Shown: in pieces, positions 1 to 10,815 of the stretch
Numbering within the stretch: the stretch's first letter is position 1
Layout: the number at the start of each line of letters is the position of its first letter
Assembly (NCBI RefSeq): GCF_001039355.2
Contig: NW_019775942.1
Coordinates: 24,903-88,902, forward strand
Direction: 5' to 3'
DNA length: 64,000 nucleotides
Source of the DNA: Lingula anatina
Taxonomy: Eukaryota > Brachiopoda > Lingulata > Lingulida > Lingulidae
Position numbers and translations under genes: made by a program
The notes under the pieces: model-generated
What the model was told of the DNA's origin: nothing
The model's input: the letters and a program-made list of their open reading frames with translations, nothing else
Databases searched by the model: none

Positions 1-403
1 AAAAAAAACATAGGGTCACCAGCCTTACTTTATGGCAAATTGTCAAAATTTTAATCAAGGTTGAAGAAAAAGCTTGAAAAAGCCAAAAATGCCTGTTTTT
101 CTGGAAATTGAAGTTAGCTGTGAGAAAAAAAACTAGACTGGTGACCCTTTGTTTTTGTATTCTTAAAATTATCTTAACTACCTGATGTGACGTTATAATT
201 ATTTTAGTAAAGCTAATTTGTTGTTTAATTTTTATGAGTAATTACCAAATGTGCCTGCATACTTGTATAATGTAAATGAAGTGCGGGACTGTTATTAAGT
301 GCGAGACTCCGGATAACATAAACTGATGCAACACGTGAGTGTGGACAGTGTGTAACACTTTTACAGTACAAAAACTGTACTTTATTAACAGTACTTTGTG
401 AGG

Positions 404-539
404 CCACACTATCAGGAGGATCGTTCAACAGATAATGACATGGAAAACGGTGACATTGCGTCTTCAAAACCCCACACTATCAGGAGGAACGTTTAACAGA
501 AAAGGACTCGTAAAAACTGTGACATTGCGTCTTCAAAAC
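404..539. repeat. 68-bp tandem duplication
   Basis: Two adjacent copies (404-471 and 472-539) both begin CCACACTATCAGGAGGA and end TGACATTGCGTCTTCAAAAC. They differ mainly in the middle, around the TTCAACAGATAATG / TTTAACAGAAAAGG segment. Confidence 0.85.
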
Positions 540-959
540 TTAACTGTCTACGAATCTGTTAGAATTTAACTGTATTTGACAAATATTAAAGTTTATGCAA
601 CATGATAGTATTACATGTAGTTAGTTTATGTATTGTATGTTCATTGTTTGTAATATATGATATTCATAGTTAAGTTAGTTGTTGTTTGTGTTTTTTTATG
701 TTCGGGCTGTTTTGGTCCGTAACACTGAGCATCAAACTGGAAAGTTTAAAAAGAATCTGACGACCCATAAGTGGATACAGGAGCCGGTTCGGGGGTCTGG
801 ACCCCCCCCTTTTCTTCCGAAATTACCTTTTTTTGTAGGTAATTTTCCTAATTTCCCCCCCTTTTCAGATCTGAGTCTTTTTATTTCAAGAAATGCTTGA
901 TATCTTGGAGAACACCTTCAGCCATCAACCAAATTTCAATCAAATATCCTGATAGCCTA

Positions 960-1428
960 ATTGATATATCAACATTAATTCAATTTTCAAATTCAACTTT
1001 ATTTCAACATTGATTCAACATTGAGGTATCGATGTTGATTCAACATCGATACCTCACGGTTGTTTCAACCTTGATGGTTCAAGGTTGATTCAACCTTGAT
1101 GTTTCAACGTTGATTCAACTTTCATAGTCAACGTCATATCAACAAAGTTTCAACATTGACCGTCAACGTTGATTCAACATTGATACCTTAAGGTTGATTC
1201 AACCTTGATGGTTCAATGTTGATTCAACTTTCATAGTCAACGTCATATCAACATAGTTTCAACATTGACCATCAACGTTGATTCAACATTGATTCCTCAA
1301 GGTTGATTCAACCTTTATGGTTCAACGTTGAGTCAACTTTCATAGTCAACGTCATATCAACATAGTTTCAACGTTGACCATCAACGTTGATTCAACATTG
1401 ATTCAATGTTGATTTGCCCGCTGGGATG
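960..1428. repeat. 109-bp higher-order repeat of TTGATTCAAC subunits
   Basis: Units starting GGTTGATTCAACCTT occur at 1083, 1192 and 1301, an exact 109-bp spacing. Each is built from variants of TTGATTCAAC / GTTTCAACATTGACC, and the region before 1083 holds looser copies. The array ends at GCCCGCTGGGA. A related, oppositely oriented stretch starting CCCAGCGGG lies at 5527. Confidence 0.85.
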
Positions 1429-2422
1429 CTGCTATCACCCGAGGAAACACTTTCATTGAACCCTCTACCTGAGATCCCCTAGTTGAAACAAAAATGCCCC
1501 TTGGACCTGTCCATTTGTTTATCGTCAAATGATTTGTGATTTTATTAATAATTGAAAGTCTTTGATCAAAAGCTTTGAAGTGACAATAACCGCTGATTAT
1601 TTATTAAAGCGTAAGTTTATTCAACTTGATCTATTTTGTAAACAATACTTGCCTAGATTTTGCTTTGATTGATGATCGTCACAGTTTGGCTACTCTCACT
1701 GAAATGCGTGCTGAATGTCAGACAACTCATAAATATCATCCGTGTTACTGTGTAAATGATCACATTAAGTTAAAATATAACGATGTCGGTGATTTAATCC
1801 ATCCAACATATCTATATTTGTTCTTTTAAAACCAGTGTCAGGTTAACACCAAATCAAAGCAAGCCTTGATGACTGGTTTTGTTTAAATTGTCGTAAATTA
1901 AGTAAAGCTAACAAAGCTTTACACAAACACACGAAGGTTGTGTCGGGATATGTATCTCTCTCCTTCGAACAAGCAAAGGGCTGACCTGAAGTATAGCTTT
2001 CTAAACTGATTTCCTTTTGATTGTATATTGTAATTACTCCACTTGCTCGCCTCCATTGTCTTGTAAAAGTGACAAAGAATGTGTTGTTTTCACACTCGAG
2101 TTGATAGAACGTTACACAGCTCCTTTGCCTTGTTACATAATGTCTTTATCAAGGTTATAATCAGTGTGAAGAGGGTGTCTTGCCTCACTTAAAAAGGCAT
2201 TGATTTTCATACTGATTGTTGCTTAACTTATGCTAACCCACTTTGTACAAATATGGTTTCAATAAATCAACAAAATTATGACATTTATGAACATTGTGTA
2301 TCAAACGTTTTGATACAATTGAAATAAATGGACAAGAAGGATACGGTATTCGCCCTGCTATAAAAATGAACAAATGCTGCAGATTGTAACAAAAAAATTA
2401 TTATAGTGTTTTTATGACATAC

Positions 2423-2768
2423 ACTAGAGGGCTTGGTTTGGTCTGAAAGTGCAATTTAAGATCACAGATTGTCTTACATGATCTTAAACCATGAGTAAGG
2501 CCATTTCTGGTCTAACAGCCAATTATGTTGTCTCCCCTTACACATTCTCCTTTTGTGAACAGAGGTGTCCTCTATTGTGAGGGGAGGCATCCCCCACTGT
2601 GAGAGGAGGAAACTGCTTGACCACTTAAGTAGATGTTAGATCATTTTTGAACTTAAAAGCAGATTCAGTCCATTTTAAGACTACATGTACTGCTGTAATG
2701 ATTAAGATCATTGTAAGATCCCTAGGTATCTTAAATTGCACTTTAAGATCAAATCCAGCCCACTAGTG
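2423..2768. mobile_element. MITE-like element with about 40-bp imperfect inverted ends
   Basis: The left end reads CACTAGAGGGCTTGGTTTGG followed by AAGTGCAATTTAAGATC. The right end, read on the opposite strand, gives CACTAGTGGGCTGGATTTGA followed by AAAGTGCAATTTAAGAT. The interior has no coding capacity. The target-site duplication is unclear. Confidence 0.65.
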
Positions 2769-2790
2769 ATAGGGGCCCATGCTTGACATA

Positions 2791-3006
2791 CACCCCATTT
2801 CCATAGATTAGATCGACCTACTTTAGATCAACCTAACTCCCTGGAGGTTCACGCTAAATAGCTGTCAGCCGGGCGGACAGGAAAGTTAATTACCCCTAAC
2901 AGCTTGTAATAGGCGGGGACGGACACTTAAGGGGGATTATCTGACAGTAATCTAGTGAGACTCCCTGCGGTGATAGATCGATCTAAAGTTGTGGGAATAG
3001 AGCCTT
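2791..3006 (-). mobile_element. foldback TIR element, family F, copy 1
   Basis: This shares the body of the copies at 11114, 11881 and 61536 in the opposite orientation: AGATCGACC/GATCGATCT ends, GTTAATTACCCCTAACAGCTT, TAGTGAGACTCCC and CTAACTCCCTGG. The ends are decayed and no clear target-site duplication remains. Confidence 0.75.
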
Positions 3007-4594
3007 ATTTAATAGTGAAACACTCCTCAGCTTTAATAAAACAACTGACGTTAACTATGTCTCCCCCTCCCATGCCTCCCGAAAAAAAAACTTCTTCTTT
3101 TAATTTCAAAATGAATTGTTTTAAAGACAAAGAAGTTCATAAACCCTTTTACGACTGAGTCATTGTACAGCATGCTGTAATCACTATTAAAAAAAGTTAA
3201 TTATTGTAGGTCTACTCAGTTTTTCAGTGTTCATCCTGGTGCTTTCATCGGGGATACCTCAGGTTGAGGTACGATTACGTCGCTAGCATAAATCCATATG
3301 TTACTGGAATATATTTAAGTACACCTAGAGCTTTGGAAAGTCCCTATTGTCACACATCATAGATACTGAATTTTGTCTTGAATGAAAAATACCCTCAACT
3401 TATAGTTTTGTGCTTAAACCTTTCATAACTTGGACCGAGGTTTGATATACAGTGTACTGTAGCTATTATATGACATTCCTCAGCATCTAAATGATAAACG
3501 ATGATATCTACCTGTAAAAGCAGCAGCGGCGACCAGTTTAAATGATCGCTATCTTGGTTCCCTTTTTTTTTGACAGCAACATAGACAGTGTTTAGGGAGA
3601 AAGTCACACAAAGACCGACGTTGTTTAGTCTTCACATTTCCTACACCTTTTTTTATTGCAATTACTATCGCCAATTCATGAAACCGATAAAGCAATTAAG
3701 TGATGGCACAATAAAAACAGTCACAAGGTGCATTTTTTTTCTGAGTGTTTATAAGATCTAGCAACACATCTTATCGCCACACGTTCTAGTCTGATAAATC
3801 AGAAGCGTTTATGCTGAATCAGGGAATCAGGAGATATGTCACTAAATGGGGAGATTCTCCAGGAGACCGATAGTGATGAAATGTGTGAATAATTTTGTCT
3901 GTTAAATGTGAAGACTAGCTTAGATTATCATACAATGGATGGTATCATAATTGCCAACAATGGCGCAACAAATGATAATAAAAAAACATTAGGAAGAAAA
4001 CGAAATAGAATATTTTGAAATTTAAACAGTCACTCTGGTGGCTTTGCGTCATGTCTATGAATCTTACATCGACTTTAGCCCAAAATATTAGTAAATTCAG
4101 AATTAATAGCTAAAACGTAAATTGATATCTGCCCTAATTTGCCAGATAACAAAAAATGCCGGTGATCCAAGCAGAGGATACGCTTTCCTGAAGGAAGCAG
4201 CGCTGAACAGCGACGGTGTTTTTCTGAACAACTTACCTGTTAACCTGTATTAGTTACGAAAAGCCCCCTTTCCACAGGCGTGTTTTATTAATTTATTCAT
4301 GTCACAGAGTAAATTTATACAGGCAAAATTTCCAAAAAATGAATGAGAGCAAAATATAAGTCAGCACAAATATAAACCATACAACAATGAGTCTATAAAG
4401 TATAATCCCTCCTATTAAGGGCCATCACCTTGGTGCAAAACAATCTCTTGCTTTTTCCACCATGAGCCCCTTTAATTAATGTATTGTAGTACTCATTCTA
4501 CCCATTTCATATGAAATCTTGGTTTCTTTCCTTTCCCCTTTCTCTTGTTAGAAGGAGGTTAAATAATTAAGCACTCAAAATTGGCATCACCAAT

Positions 4595-4768
4595 CTCCAG
4601 AGGGGCCGTAGCGATAGTCCAAAGGTTCAATAGTCTGAAGGTTCATTGGTCCGAATGTTCACTATAGAACCTTCGGACCAATGAACCCTTGATTAAAAAA
4701 TCGATGAAAAACGGTACCACTTTTCGGACCAATGAACCTTCGGACTATCGAGATGCCCCCCTCTCCAG
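4595..4768. mobile_element. inverted-repeat element with TTGGTCCGAA / TTCGGACCAA arms
   Basis: The left arm carries CTCCAGAGGGGCCGTAGCGA, then TAGTCC, then TTCATTGGTCCGAA. The right arm carries TTCGGACCAATGAACC, then GGACTATCGAGATGCCCCCC and TCTCCAG. A further inverted copy of GGACCAATGAACC sits at about 4677. There is no open frame, so this is a short non-autonomous element. Confidence 0.65.
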
Positions 4769-5336
4769 AAAAGAATAGGTGAATGAACTATTGGGCTGGT
4801 CCACAATGTCCAACACAGCAGAACAAATCAAATAACAGCTTTCACAGATTCCACTGCAGTTAGCTATATAGTGTCACTGCAAATATAATCTGCTGCACGC
4901 TAGAAGCTGTTGAACAAAAGGATAGTTCGCTACAGGAGTCCGTTTGTTTACATAAGTACTCTAAGGGGGAGTGCCTACCCAGGCAACCACAGGATTAGGC
5001 TAGTTACTATATTCCGTCAAAATCGTTTAGCGACCTTATCATTATCACGCTCCCTCTATTGTATTTTCTGTCGTTATAATCGTATCTAATCTTCTTATGG
5101 TTGACGGAATAAATGCACACATGCATGATATTAGGATGGTAATACATGAAACAGGACAGCAAAGATGTCAAACGCACAGAAAAAAGGCAGGAAATAATGG
5201 TGCACAAAGAAGGTTATTTTGTCAGTTTTGACAACATTAATTTATGCTTGACAGCAAAATCAACACCAAATGTTGATCATGCACAACAGGCAACTTGAAC
5301 TGTAAAAATTTGTACATGTAACTATCATATGGCTTC

Positions 5337-5475
5337 AGGCCAATGAGAGTTCAAATTCACACACTAAAAATGCCAGAATAAGAAAGATAAAAATTTCACA
5401 AACTGCATAAATCCAGAAAATGATCCAATCAAGCTGGCTTTCCAATATGAGCTGTATGCCATTCCTAAGAATCTT
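5337..5475 (-). repeat. inverted copy of the 7.3-8.3 kb repeat unit
   Basis: On the minus strand this reads like 8180-8335: AGCTGG/AGCCAGCTT, a CATTTTC.GGATT stretch, TTTTTAGTGTGTGAATTTGA and CAATGGCCTGAAGCC. A third, rougher copy in the same orientation as this one is at 8905-9005. Confidence 0.6.
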
Positions 5476-5526
5476 TCTTGTAAGTAAGAAAATAATAAGT
5501 AATTTGAAAACAGTTTTCCTTTCATA

Positions 5527-5690
5527 GCCCAGCGGGAAAAATCATGTTGTTTCAACGTTGAAACAATGTTGAATTCAACGTTGACAAGACGTTGGATTAA
5601 CGTTGGATTTGAAAGTTGTATCAACATCAGATAACAATGTTGTATCAATGTCAGATAACAACGTTAGCTAACAACATTGTATCAACCCCA
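5527..5690. repeat. GTTGAA/TTCAAC-rich repeat remnant
   Basis: It starts CCCAGCGGG and runs through GTTTCAACGTTGAAACAATG and TTGTATCAACATCAGATAAC repeats. It belongs to the same family as the array at 960-1428, in opposite orientation. Confidence 0.6.
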
Positions 5691-6021
5691 GTTGTTAGAC
5701 ATCATTCTTGCATGAAAAGACATTACAATGACCTGAAATGTTTTTATTTTTTATACAAAAACACAGGTACACAATTACAACCTACAAATATATAATTATA
5801 TAATACAAATTATACAATTATAATATACAAATTATAACGTACACTGTAAAAACATCTAAGTGCCTGCTTTGTCCCATTTTTTCAACGCATTTAGCTCCTA
5901 AGCTTGTTACACGCTTTTAGCCTGGATGTGTTTAGCAGTACTAGGATATGTGTTTGATGGCTAAATATATGTAGGGTGTATATGTATGGCCTTTAAGTAA
6001 GGATTTCCAAGGTTTAGTTAT

Positions 6022-6024
<3 letters not shown>

Positions 6025-6060
<36 letters not shown>
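6025..6060. repeat. (AT)n microsatellite
   Basis: About 18 uninterrupted AT units. Confidence 0.95.
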
Positions 6061-6062
<2 letters not shown>

Positions 6063-6544
6063 AGAAAGTCACGGTCACCTCCACGTACCTGTCTATCTAT
6101 CTATAACAGGGTACAGTAAAATGTCAACATCGTTAACATAACTCCATCACATTTACAGCAACTTATTCATCCTTGTGTTAGCTTTCAAGTCACAATATTC
6201 TTTGTTTTGCACATGCACATGTCACTTAAACTTTATCATAAAGATCCTAAAACATGGCCATATGACATTCATTCCTTGCCATGCAAATCATTCAATAGAT
6301 ATTAATATTAGGATATCTAGGTTAATGATCTTCACTTCCTACCACACAATTTTTAATTTTTGTGTACAGATCGACACAGCTGGTCTGATATATGTAGGGT
6401 GTGTCTGTACGAATTGCCATCACCTGGGTCTTTCGTCGCCATCGCAGTGCACTTTCAGCTTAAACACGATAAGTGGAAGACAGTTTTACTTCTTGACTTT
6501 ATATTTACAGAGCTGATGAATATTCATAAAATGCAGCCAAGTTC

Positions 6545-6910
6545 GAAAATCAGCATGATTGGGCTATTATTGTAGAAATTATGCTGTTTTTTAACTTTTT
6601 AGCATATATGCAACACTGTAAACACATTTCAAGGAAAAACGATAGGCCTGATGTCATGAAACTCAAAGAAGTAATCTTTAAAAAAACGCAGTCCAAGTTT
6701 GAAAATGAGCATGATCGGGTCACTATTTTAGTAGTTAAACTGTTTTTTTTCACTTTTCAGCATATATGCAACACTGTAAACACAATATAAGAAAAAAAAT
6801 TGGCCAATTGTCATTAAACTCACAGGAGTGGTCAATCTTAATAAAATGCAGGTTGAGTCCGAAAATCAGCATAATCGGGCCATTATATTATATGCTGTTT
6901 TTTCACATTT
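6545..6910 (+). repeat. diverged direct repeats, about 135-160 bp
   Basis: The segment GAAAATCAGCATGATTGGGC ... ATGCTGTTTTTTAACTTTTT ... GCATATATGCAACACTGTAA at 6546-6625 recurs at 6702-6786. A partial copy follows at 6859-6905 (GAAAATCAGCATAATCGGGC ... TATGCTGTTTTTTCAC). It is probably part of the same decayed array as 7270-8335. Confidence 0.65.
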
Positions 6911-7269
6911 CCTCAGATTCAATTCTTAGGCATGTTAACAGTCTCATTATTTAACTAATAAGATATGTCAAAGTGTGTGACATTTCCTGCATCTTTACAA
7001 CATTGTTAGTTGATTATGTAAAAATGATGGTAAACTTCTTATCATGTATTATGAAATAAAGATTCAAAATGGAAATAAACTCATATCATTGTATTTTGTC
7101 AGATTCAATCATTCACTATGTTCAGACTCTCAGAATGGAGGAAATTGGACATTTAACACTGTTCTTTTGATATTTTTCCCATCTCATCAATTTTCTTAGT
7201 TGATCATATAAAAATGACCAACTGTTAATTATGATTTACAGTGTGTTAAAATATTGCTAAAAATGAAAA

Positions 7270-8335
7270 GTAAAAACCATTTCAGAACAGTTTTGTCTTG
7301 TTTACATTTTGGCACTTTCAAGCTGTGACTAATTTGAAGCTCCATGCATGGGCCCAAAGACCTTTGCTAGTCACATTTTTTGAATATCCATAATACTAAT
7401 ACTTTATTATTAAAAATTGATGGTCATTATGCTGTTAAACAAATATTGCATCAAAGTTTGAAGAAACCCCAATTTTGGGCACTGCTCCCATGATGACCAT
7501 TTAAGGAAAACAATGTCACATAATGTTCTCAAACTTACAGGAAAGAAACATGGGCCTAAAACCCAGCTTCAGTAGGCAATGCAGTCTGTTTGGTAAATTT
7601 TACTGGCAGTAAAACAATTTTTTGTAAAATTTTAATTTTTCACATATTGGCATTTTCAAGGTGTGACTTAGAACCTCCATGGGCTTGAAGACCCATGCTA
7701 GTCACATTTCCTAAAAATCCATGATAAGTATATTTTATAATTAAAATTGATGGTCATTATGCTGTTAAGCATTATGTAATATTGCATCAAAATAGAAGAA
7801 AACACAATTTTGGGTGCTGCTGCCATGATGACCATTATGGGAAAACCATGTTACTTACGATTGTCAAACTTTCAAAAAAGAAACACAGGACTAAAATGCA
7901 GCCTGAGTATTAGACTTCTTTTTCTGGAAATTATACATTTTAGTGAAACATTCATTTTTATCAAGTTGGCATATTCAGTATGGGACTTGGAGCTCCCATG
8001 GACATGAAGCCAAATGGTAATCAAATTTTCTTCATGTCCATGCTATTTATAGTCAATAATAAAAAATTGATGATAATCATTCTGTAATTATGTACAGACA
8101 ATCTTTTTGCACTGCTACTACCAACGTTATGAAAAGTAAACTGTGTTACTTATTATTATTCTTAACTGACAAGTATGATTTTTAGGAATGTCATGCAGTT
8201 CAAATTAGAAAGCCAGCTTAATTGGGTTATCATTTATTATTGAATTTGTGCAATTTTGTGTGAGGAATTTTCATTTTTCTTGTTCTGGCATTTTCAAAGT
8301 GTGAACTTAAACTCCAATGGGCCTGAAGCCTTATG
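7270..8335 (+). repeat. diverged tandem array, period about 300-360 bp
   Basis: Units start near 7300, 7645, 7950 and 8275 with TTGGCA(C/T)TTTCAA.. then a CTCCATG(G)GC.TGAAG motif. They continue through AAAATTGATGGTCATTATGC and an AATTTTGGG..CTGC.. (C)CATGATGACCATT stretch. Identity between units looks only moderate, so the array is old. Confidence 0.65.
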
Positions 8336-8341
8336 CTTGTT

Positions 8342-8450
8342 ACAGGGGCGGATCCAGAGATATTTTCTGACATTCTCCCAAATTATCTTTTTTGATCCAC
8401 CTTCATTTTTGACCGTTTTCCAACAGAAAACATTAGATGGGTGACAATGT
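8342..8450. mobile_element. fragment of the GGGGCGGATCC element family
   Basis: It begins ACAGGGGCGGATCCAGAGAT, the terminal sequence shared with the elements at 12786, 15915 and 17646. The right border is uncertain and no intact opposite end was found. Confidence 0.35.
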
Positions 8451-8710
8451 AAACTTCAAAATCTGACCTTCTTCCAGAAGACGGACTAAATCGGCCTATG
8501 TGTTACACATATTACTAACACTAACTGTTGAGCATAATTAAATTTTGATTTTGAAATTGCAGTTAAGCATTTTTGCATCAGAATTGACAGCCTATTTTGT
8601 GCATTTTTATTTTCTGCATTTTGTCTGTACATTTGACAGCCTTGCTGCCTTGTTTATATATATATTTTAATTTTTTAGAATAAATATTTTCTTTTTTTGT
8701 CCTAATTTAC

Positions 8711-9192
8711 CAGATTTTGGTGTCTCCCAGGATTTAGGCAAATAACTTCTAATCATCATAACATCCCCTGGTTGTGGATATGGTAAAGCTTCTTCATCTG
8801 AAGATAAAGGAAAGAAAAGTAGATAACATAGTATAGAGCATCCTGGTACTGTACTGGAGTAAGTGCATTCAATGATTACTTAACAGTTTAACTTTCTTTA
8901 CAGCTTCATACTAGTGGGAGTTCAAAGACCCACACTTAAAAAAAAAAAGAAAAAGAAAACCCCTGAAAAAGAATGCAAAAAGCTAGGCTGGCTTTCCAAC
9001 TCAAGCTGTCTATATACTCTGTGAAGCTTTATGTGAATCTGGGTTCCATAAAATTAATTCTATAAATGTGACATCCCACAATGAGTATAAATTTAGTTGT
9101 CTTGACTTACCTGCTGCCAAAAGAATTACAGTGACCAATAACCATTCAAAATTAAATTGAGATCCACTTGACGATAACCAAGAAACTGCCAT
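8711..9192 (-). CDS. 5' part of an unrecognised small signal-peptide or one-pass membrane protein
   Basis: Two coding exons are visible. The first (9111-9192) starts MAVSWLSSSG and ends in a hydrophobic run, FEWLLVTVILLAA, before a perfect donor (GCAG|gtaagt). The second (8711-8797) encodes DEEALPYPQPGDVMMIRSYL followed by PKSWETPKS, with a good acceptor (cttcag) and a donor (TCTG|gtaaat). Both introns are phase 1, so the frame is kept for 56 codons. The initiator lies 19 bases after an acceptor (gtag|GTGATAC), implying an upstream 5'UTR exon, probably at 10007. The hydrophobic stretch could be a signal peptide cut after LLAA or an N-terminal anchor. The gene lies head to head with TAF10. I do not recognise the family, and the 3' end was not found; the next intron enters the repeat array below 8.7 kb. 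Confidence 0.55.
8905..9005 (-). repeat. third copy of the 5.3/8.2-kb repeat
   Basis: It contains ACTAGTGGGAGTTCAAAGAC, CCACACTTAAAAAA and GGCTGGCTTTCCAACTCAAG, matching 5337-5475 in the same orientation. It lies inside the intron of the small minus-strand gene. Confidence 0.5.
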
Positions 9193-9273
9193 TTCTCAAC
9201 TGAAGTATCACCTACAAATAAACAAATGAATTTACCATTTGACCATTGTCATATATATATTGGGACCATTGTC

Positions 9274-9277
<4 letters not shown>

Positions 9278-9324
<47 letters not shown>
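9278..9324. repeat. (AT)n microsatellite with inverted flank
   Basis: About 23 AT units. Just before it, GACCATTGTC-(AT)n-TGGGACCATTGTCCCA forms a small inverted repeat. Confidence 0.95.
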
Positions 9325-9327
<3 letters not shown>

Positions 9328-10006
9328 AAGAAAATTTTGGTATTTTAGAGGGCAAACGGTGTCATTTGGTGCGATTTTTCAACTAGTTAAAATTCTAATT
9401 TCAAGAGAGGACCAGGAATCGAAGGGGGGGGGGGGGGCCAGGATCTCACCAAATAGCACACCAGAGGGGGTGATAGGCTGTCACATCTATCACAATCGCA
9501 TTACCTGATGAAGTCTGACTGCAAGCAGACGAAATACTGCCTGGTAAGACCAGACAAATAATAGTAGCTATAGACAAATGACTCTTCACAAGTCTTTAAA
9601 CATATATTTCTTTGTACAGTATACAATCGTGGCCGTATAATCGTTTTATTTCAATTTATTGCACTTAACGCTATTAATTTAATATTAATAATTACTGAAA
9701 TAAATGAACAAAACAAAGCGCACGATACCTTGTCTTAGTTTTCGGCCTTACATGCATGCTCACGCACGGTGCATGTAAGGCAAAAAACTGCAGCAAACTA
9801 AACCAGGAAGTAAACAAGTCATACTGATAACCGATACCTACCACGCAGGAAGTTAAATTTAACAGTTTTAACGCCAAACTGATAACTGATATAATTGATA
9901 ACCGATATATTAACGTTAGTATCTGATATTTTTGCTTAGAATATCTATTAATTTGAGATGAACTCTTGTCTACAGACAGTTTCTTGCCAAGGTGATACTT
10001 ACTTAC

Positions 10007-10070
10007 CACACCCGTCTTTTACTTTCACTTCTCATGATTGCGAATTTTCCTTTCGCTTTCTTTGAATTTA
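10007..10070 (-). other. putative 5'UTR exon and promoter side of the small minus-strand gene
   Basis: On the minus strand GACGGGTGTG|gtaagt at 10006/10007 is a consensus donor at a sensible distance from the acceptor at 9212. The plus strand at 10076-10088 carries ACAGATGGCGCCA, which resembles a YY1-type initiator. The right limit of the exon is a guess. Between here and the TAF10 start (10690) I see no other gene, so this may be a shared, divergent promoter region. Confidence 0.35.
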
Positions 10071-10689
10071 TACACAGATGGCGCCACCTGTTTTGAAAGA
10101 AAAGCTCTTACGATAATTAACTCTATGCAGCACCATTCCTGGAAATGCTTGGAATTATTTTGCTAAAAGCTGTCAATTTTTAAATTCAGTTTATACCATA
10201 TATGGAATTTGCCGACGATTTAAAGGTATTTTTGTCAAACGTTAATACCTGGATAAGGGACTGTAGCCTCTTGGAAAAATGAAAAGCACTTCCGGTCAAG
10301 AACGTAACAGAAAGGTAAATGTGTAAAGACGATTTTAAAAACACTAGTTTAGATCTAATGCAACAAAACTGGGATAAGCTAATAATGTGCAACTGTCATT
10401 TGTAGCATGATGATCACCCCTGTGTGTGATTTATCGTTAAGATCAACTAAATACTGTGAATAAACATGCATTAAATTGATGTTGCCATTGACAATGTCGG
10501 CAGATTACAGCTTTACTTTGTACATATTACAGTAGTAGGTGGCCTGATTTTCCTACTTTGCAGTCTTACGAACTGATTTAATTACTCCTCTAAATATGCA
10601 GCACGTAAAGTAGACAACTGATACAAGGTGTACCCTTAATTTCGTTACAGGTAGCATGTTTGAAAGCCCAAGGTGACTGTAATACCACA

Positions 10690-10815
10690 ATGTCAGGTAA
10701 TACCACAGGTGGCGCTGCAGGCGGAGGGGGTAGACCTGGGACACCAGAGGTGAAAACAGCGGGGGTACCGCTCAGCGACTTCACCATGCATTTAGAGGAG
10801 TACACACCAACAGTG
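10690..10815 (+). CDS. TAF10: TAF10 exon 1
   Basis: Encodes [14 protein letters not shown] through LEEYTPTV (42 codons) and ends at GTG|gtaagg, phase 0. Confidence 0.88.

Larger units (their letters stand above)
1..8710. other. repeat-rich DNA without a supported gene
   Basis: Only short open frames are present here and none joins into a spliced gene that I can support. The stretch holds a 68-bp tandem duplication, a GTTGA-rich higher-order repeat, three inverted-repeat elements, an AT microsatellite and a diverged tandem array, listed separately. 540-960, 1440-2420, 3010-4590 and 4770-5330 are AT-rich sequence in which I see nothing further. The 3' part of the minus-strand gene at 8711-9192 may lie in the right part of this stretch, but I found no convincing exon. 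Confidence 0.6.

Noticed and set aside
3395-3607. Minus-strand frame with a donor-like end (CTTTTACAG|gtagat)
   Set aside because: An A9 run lies in the middle and no partner exon could be found; a lone donor is not enough.
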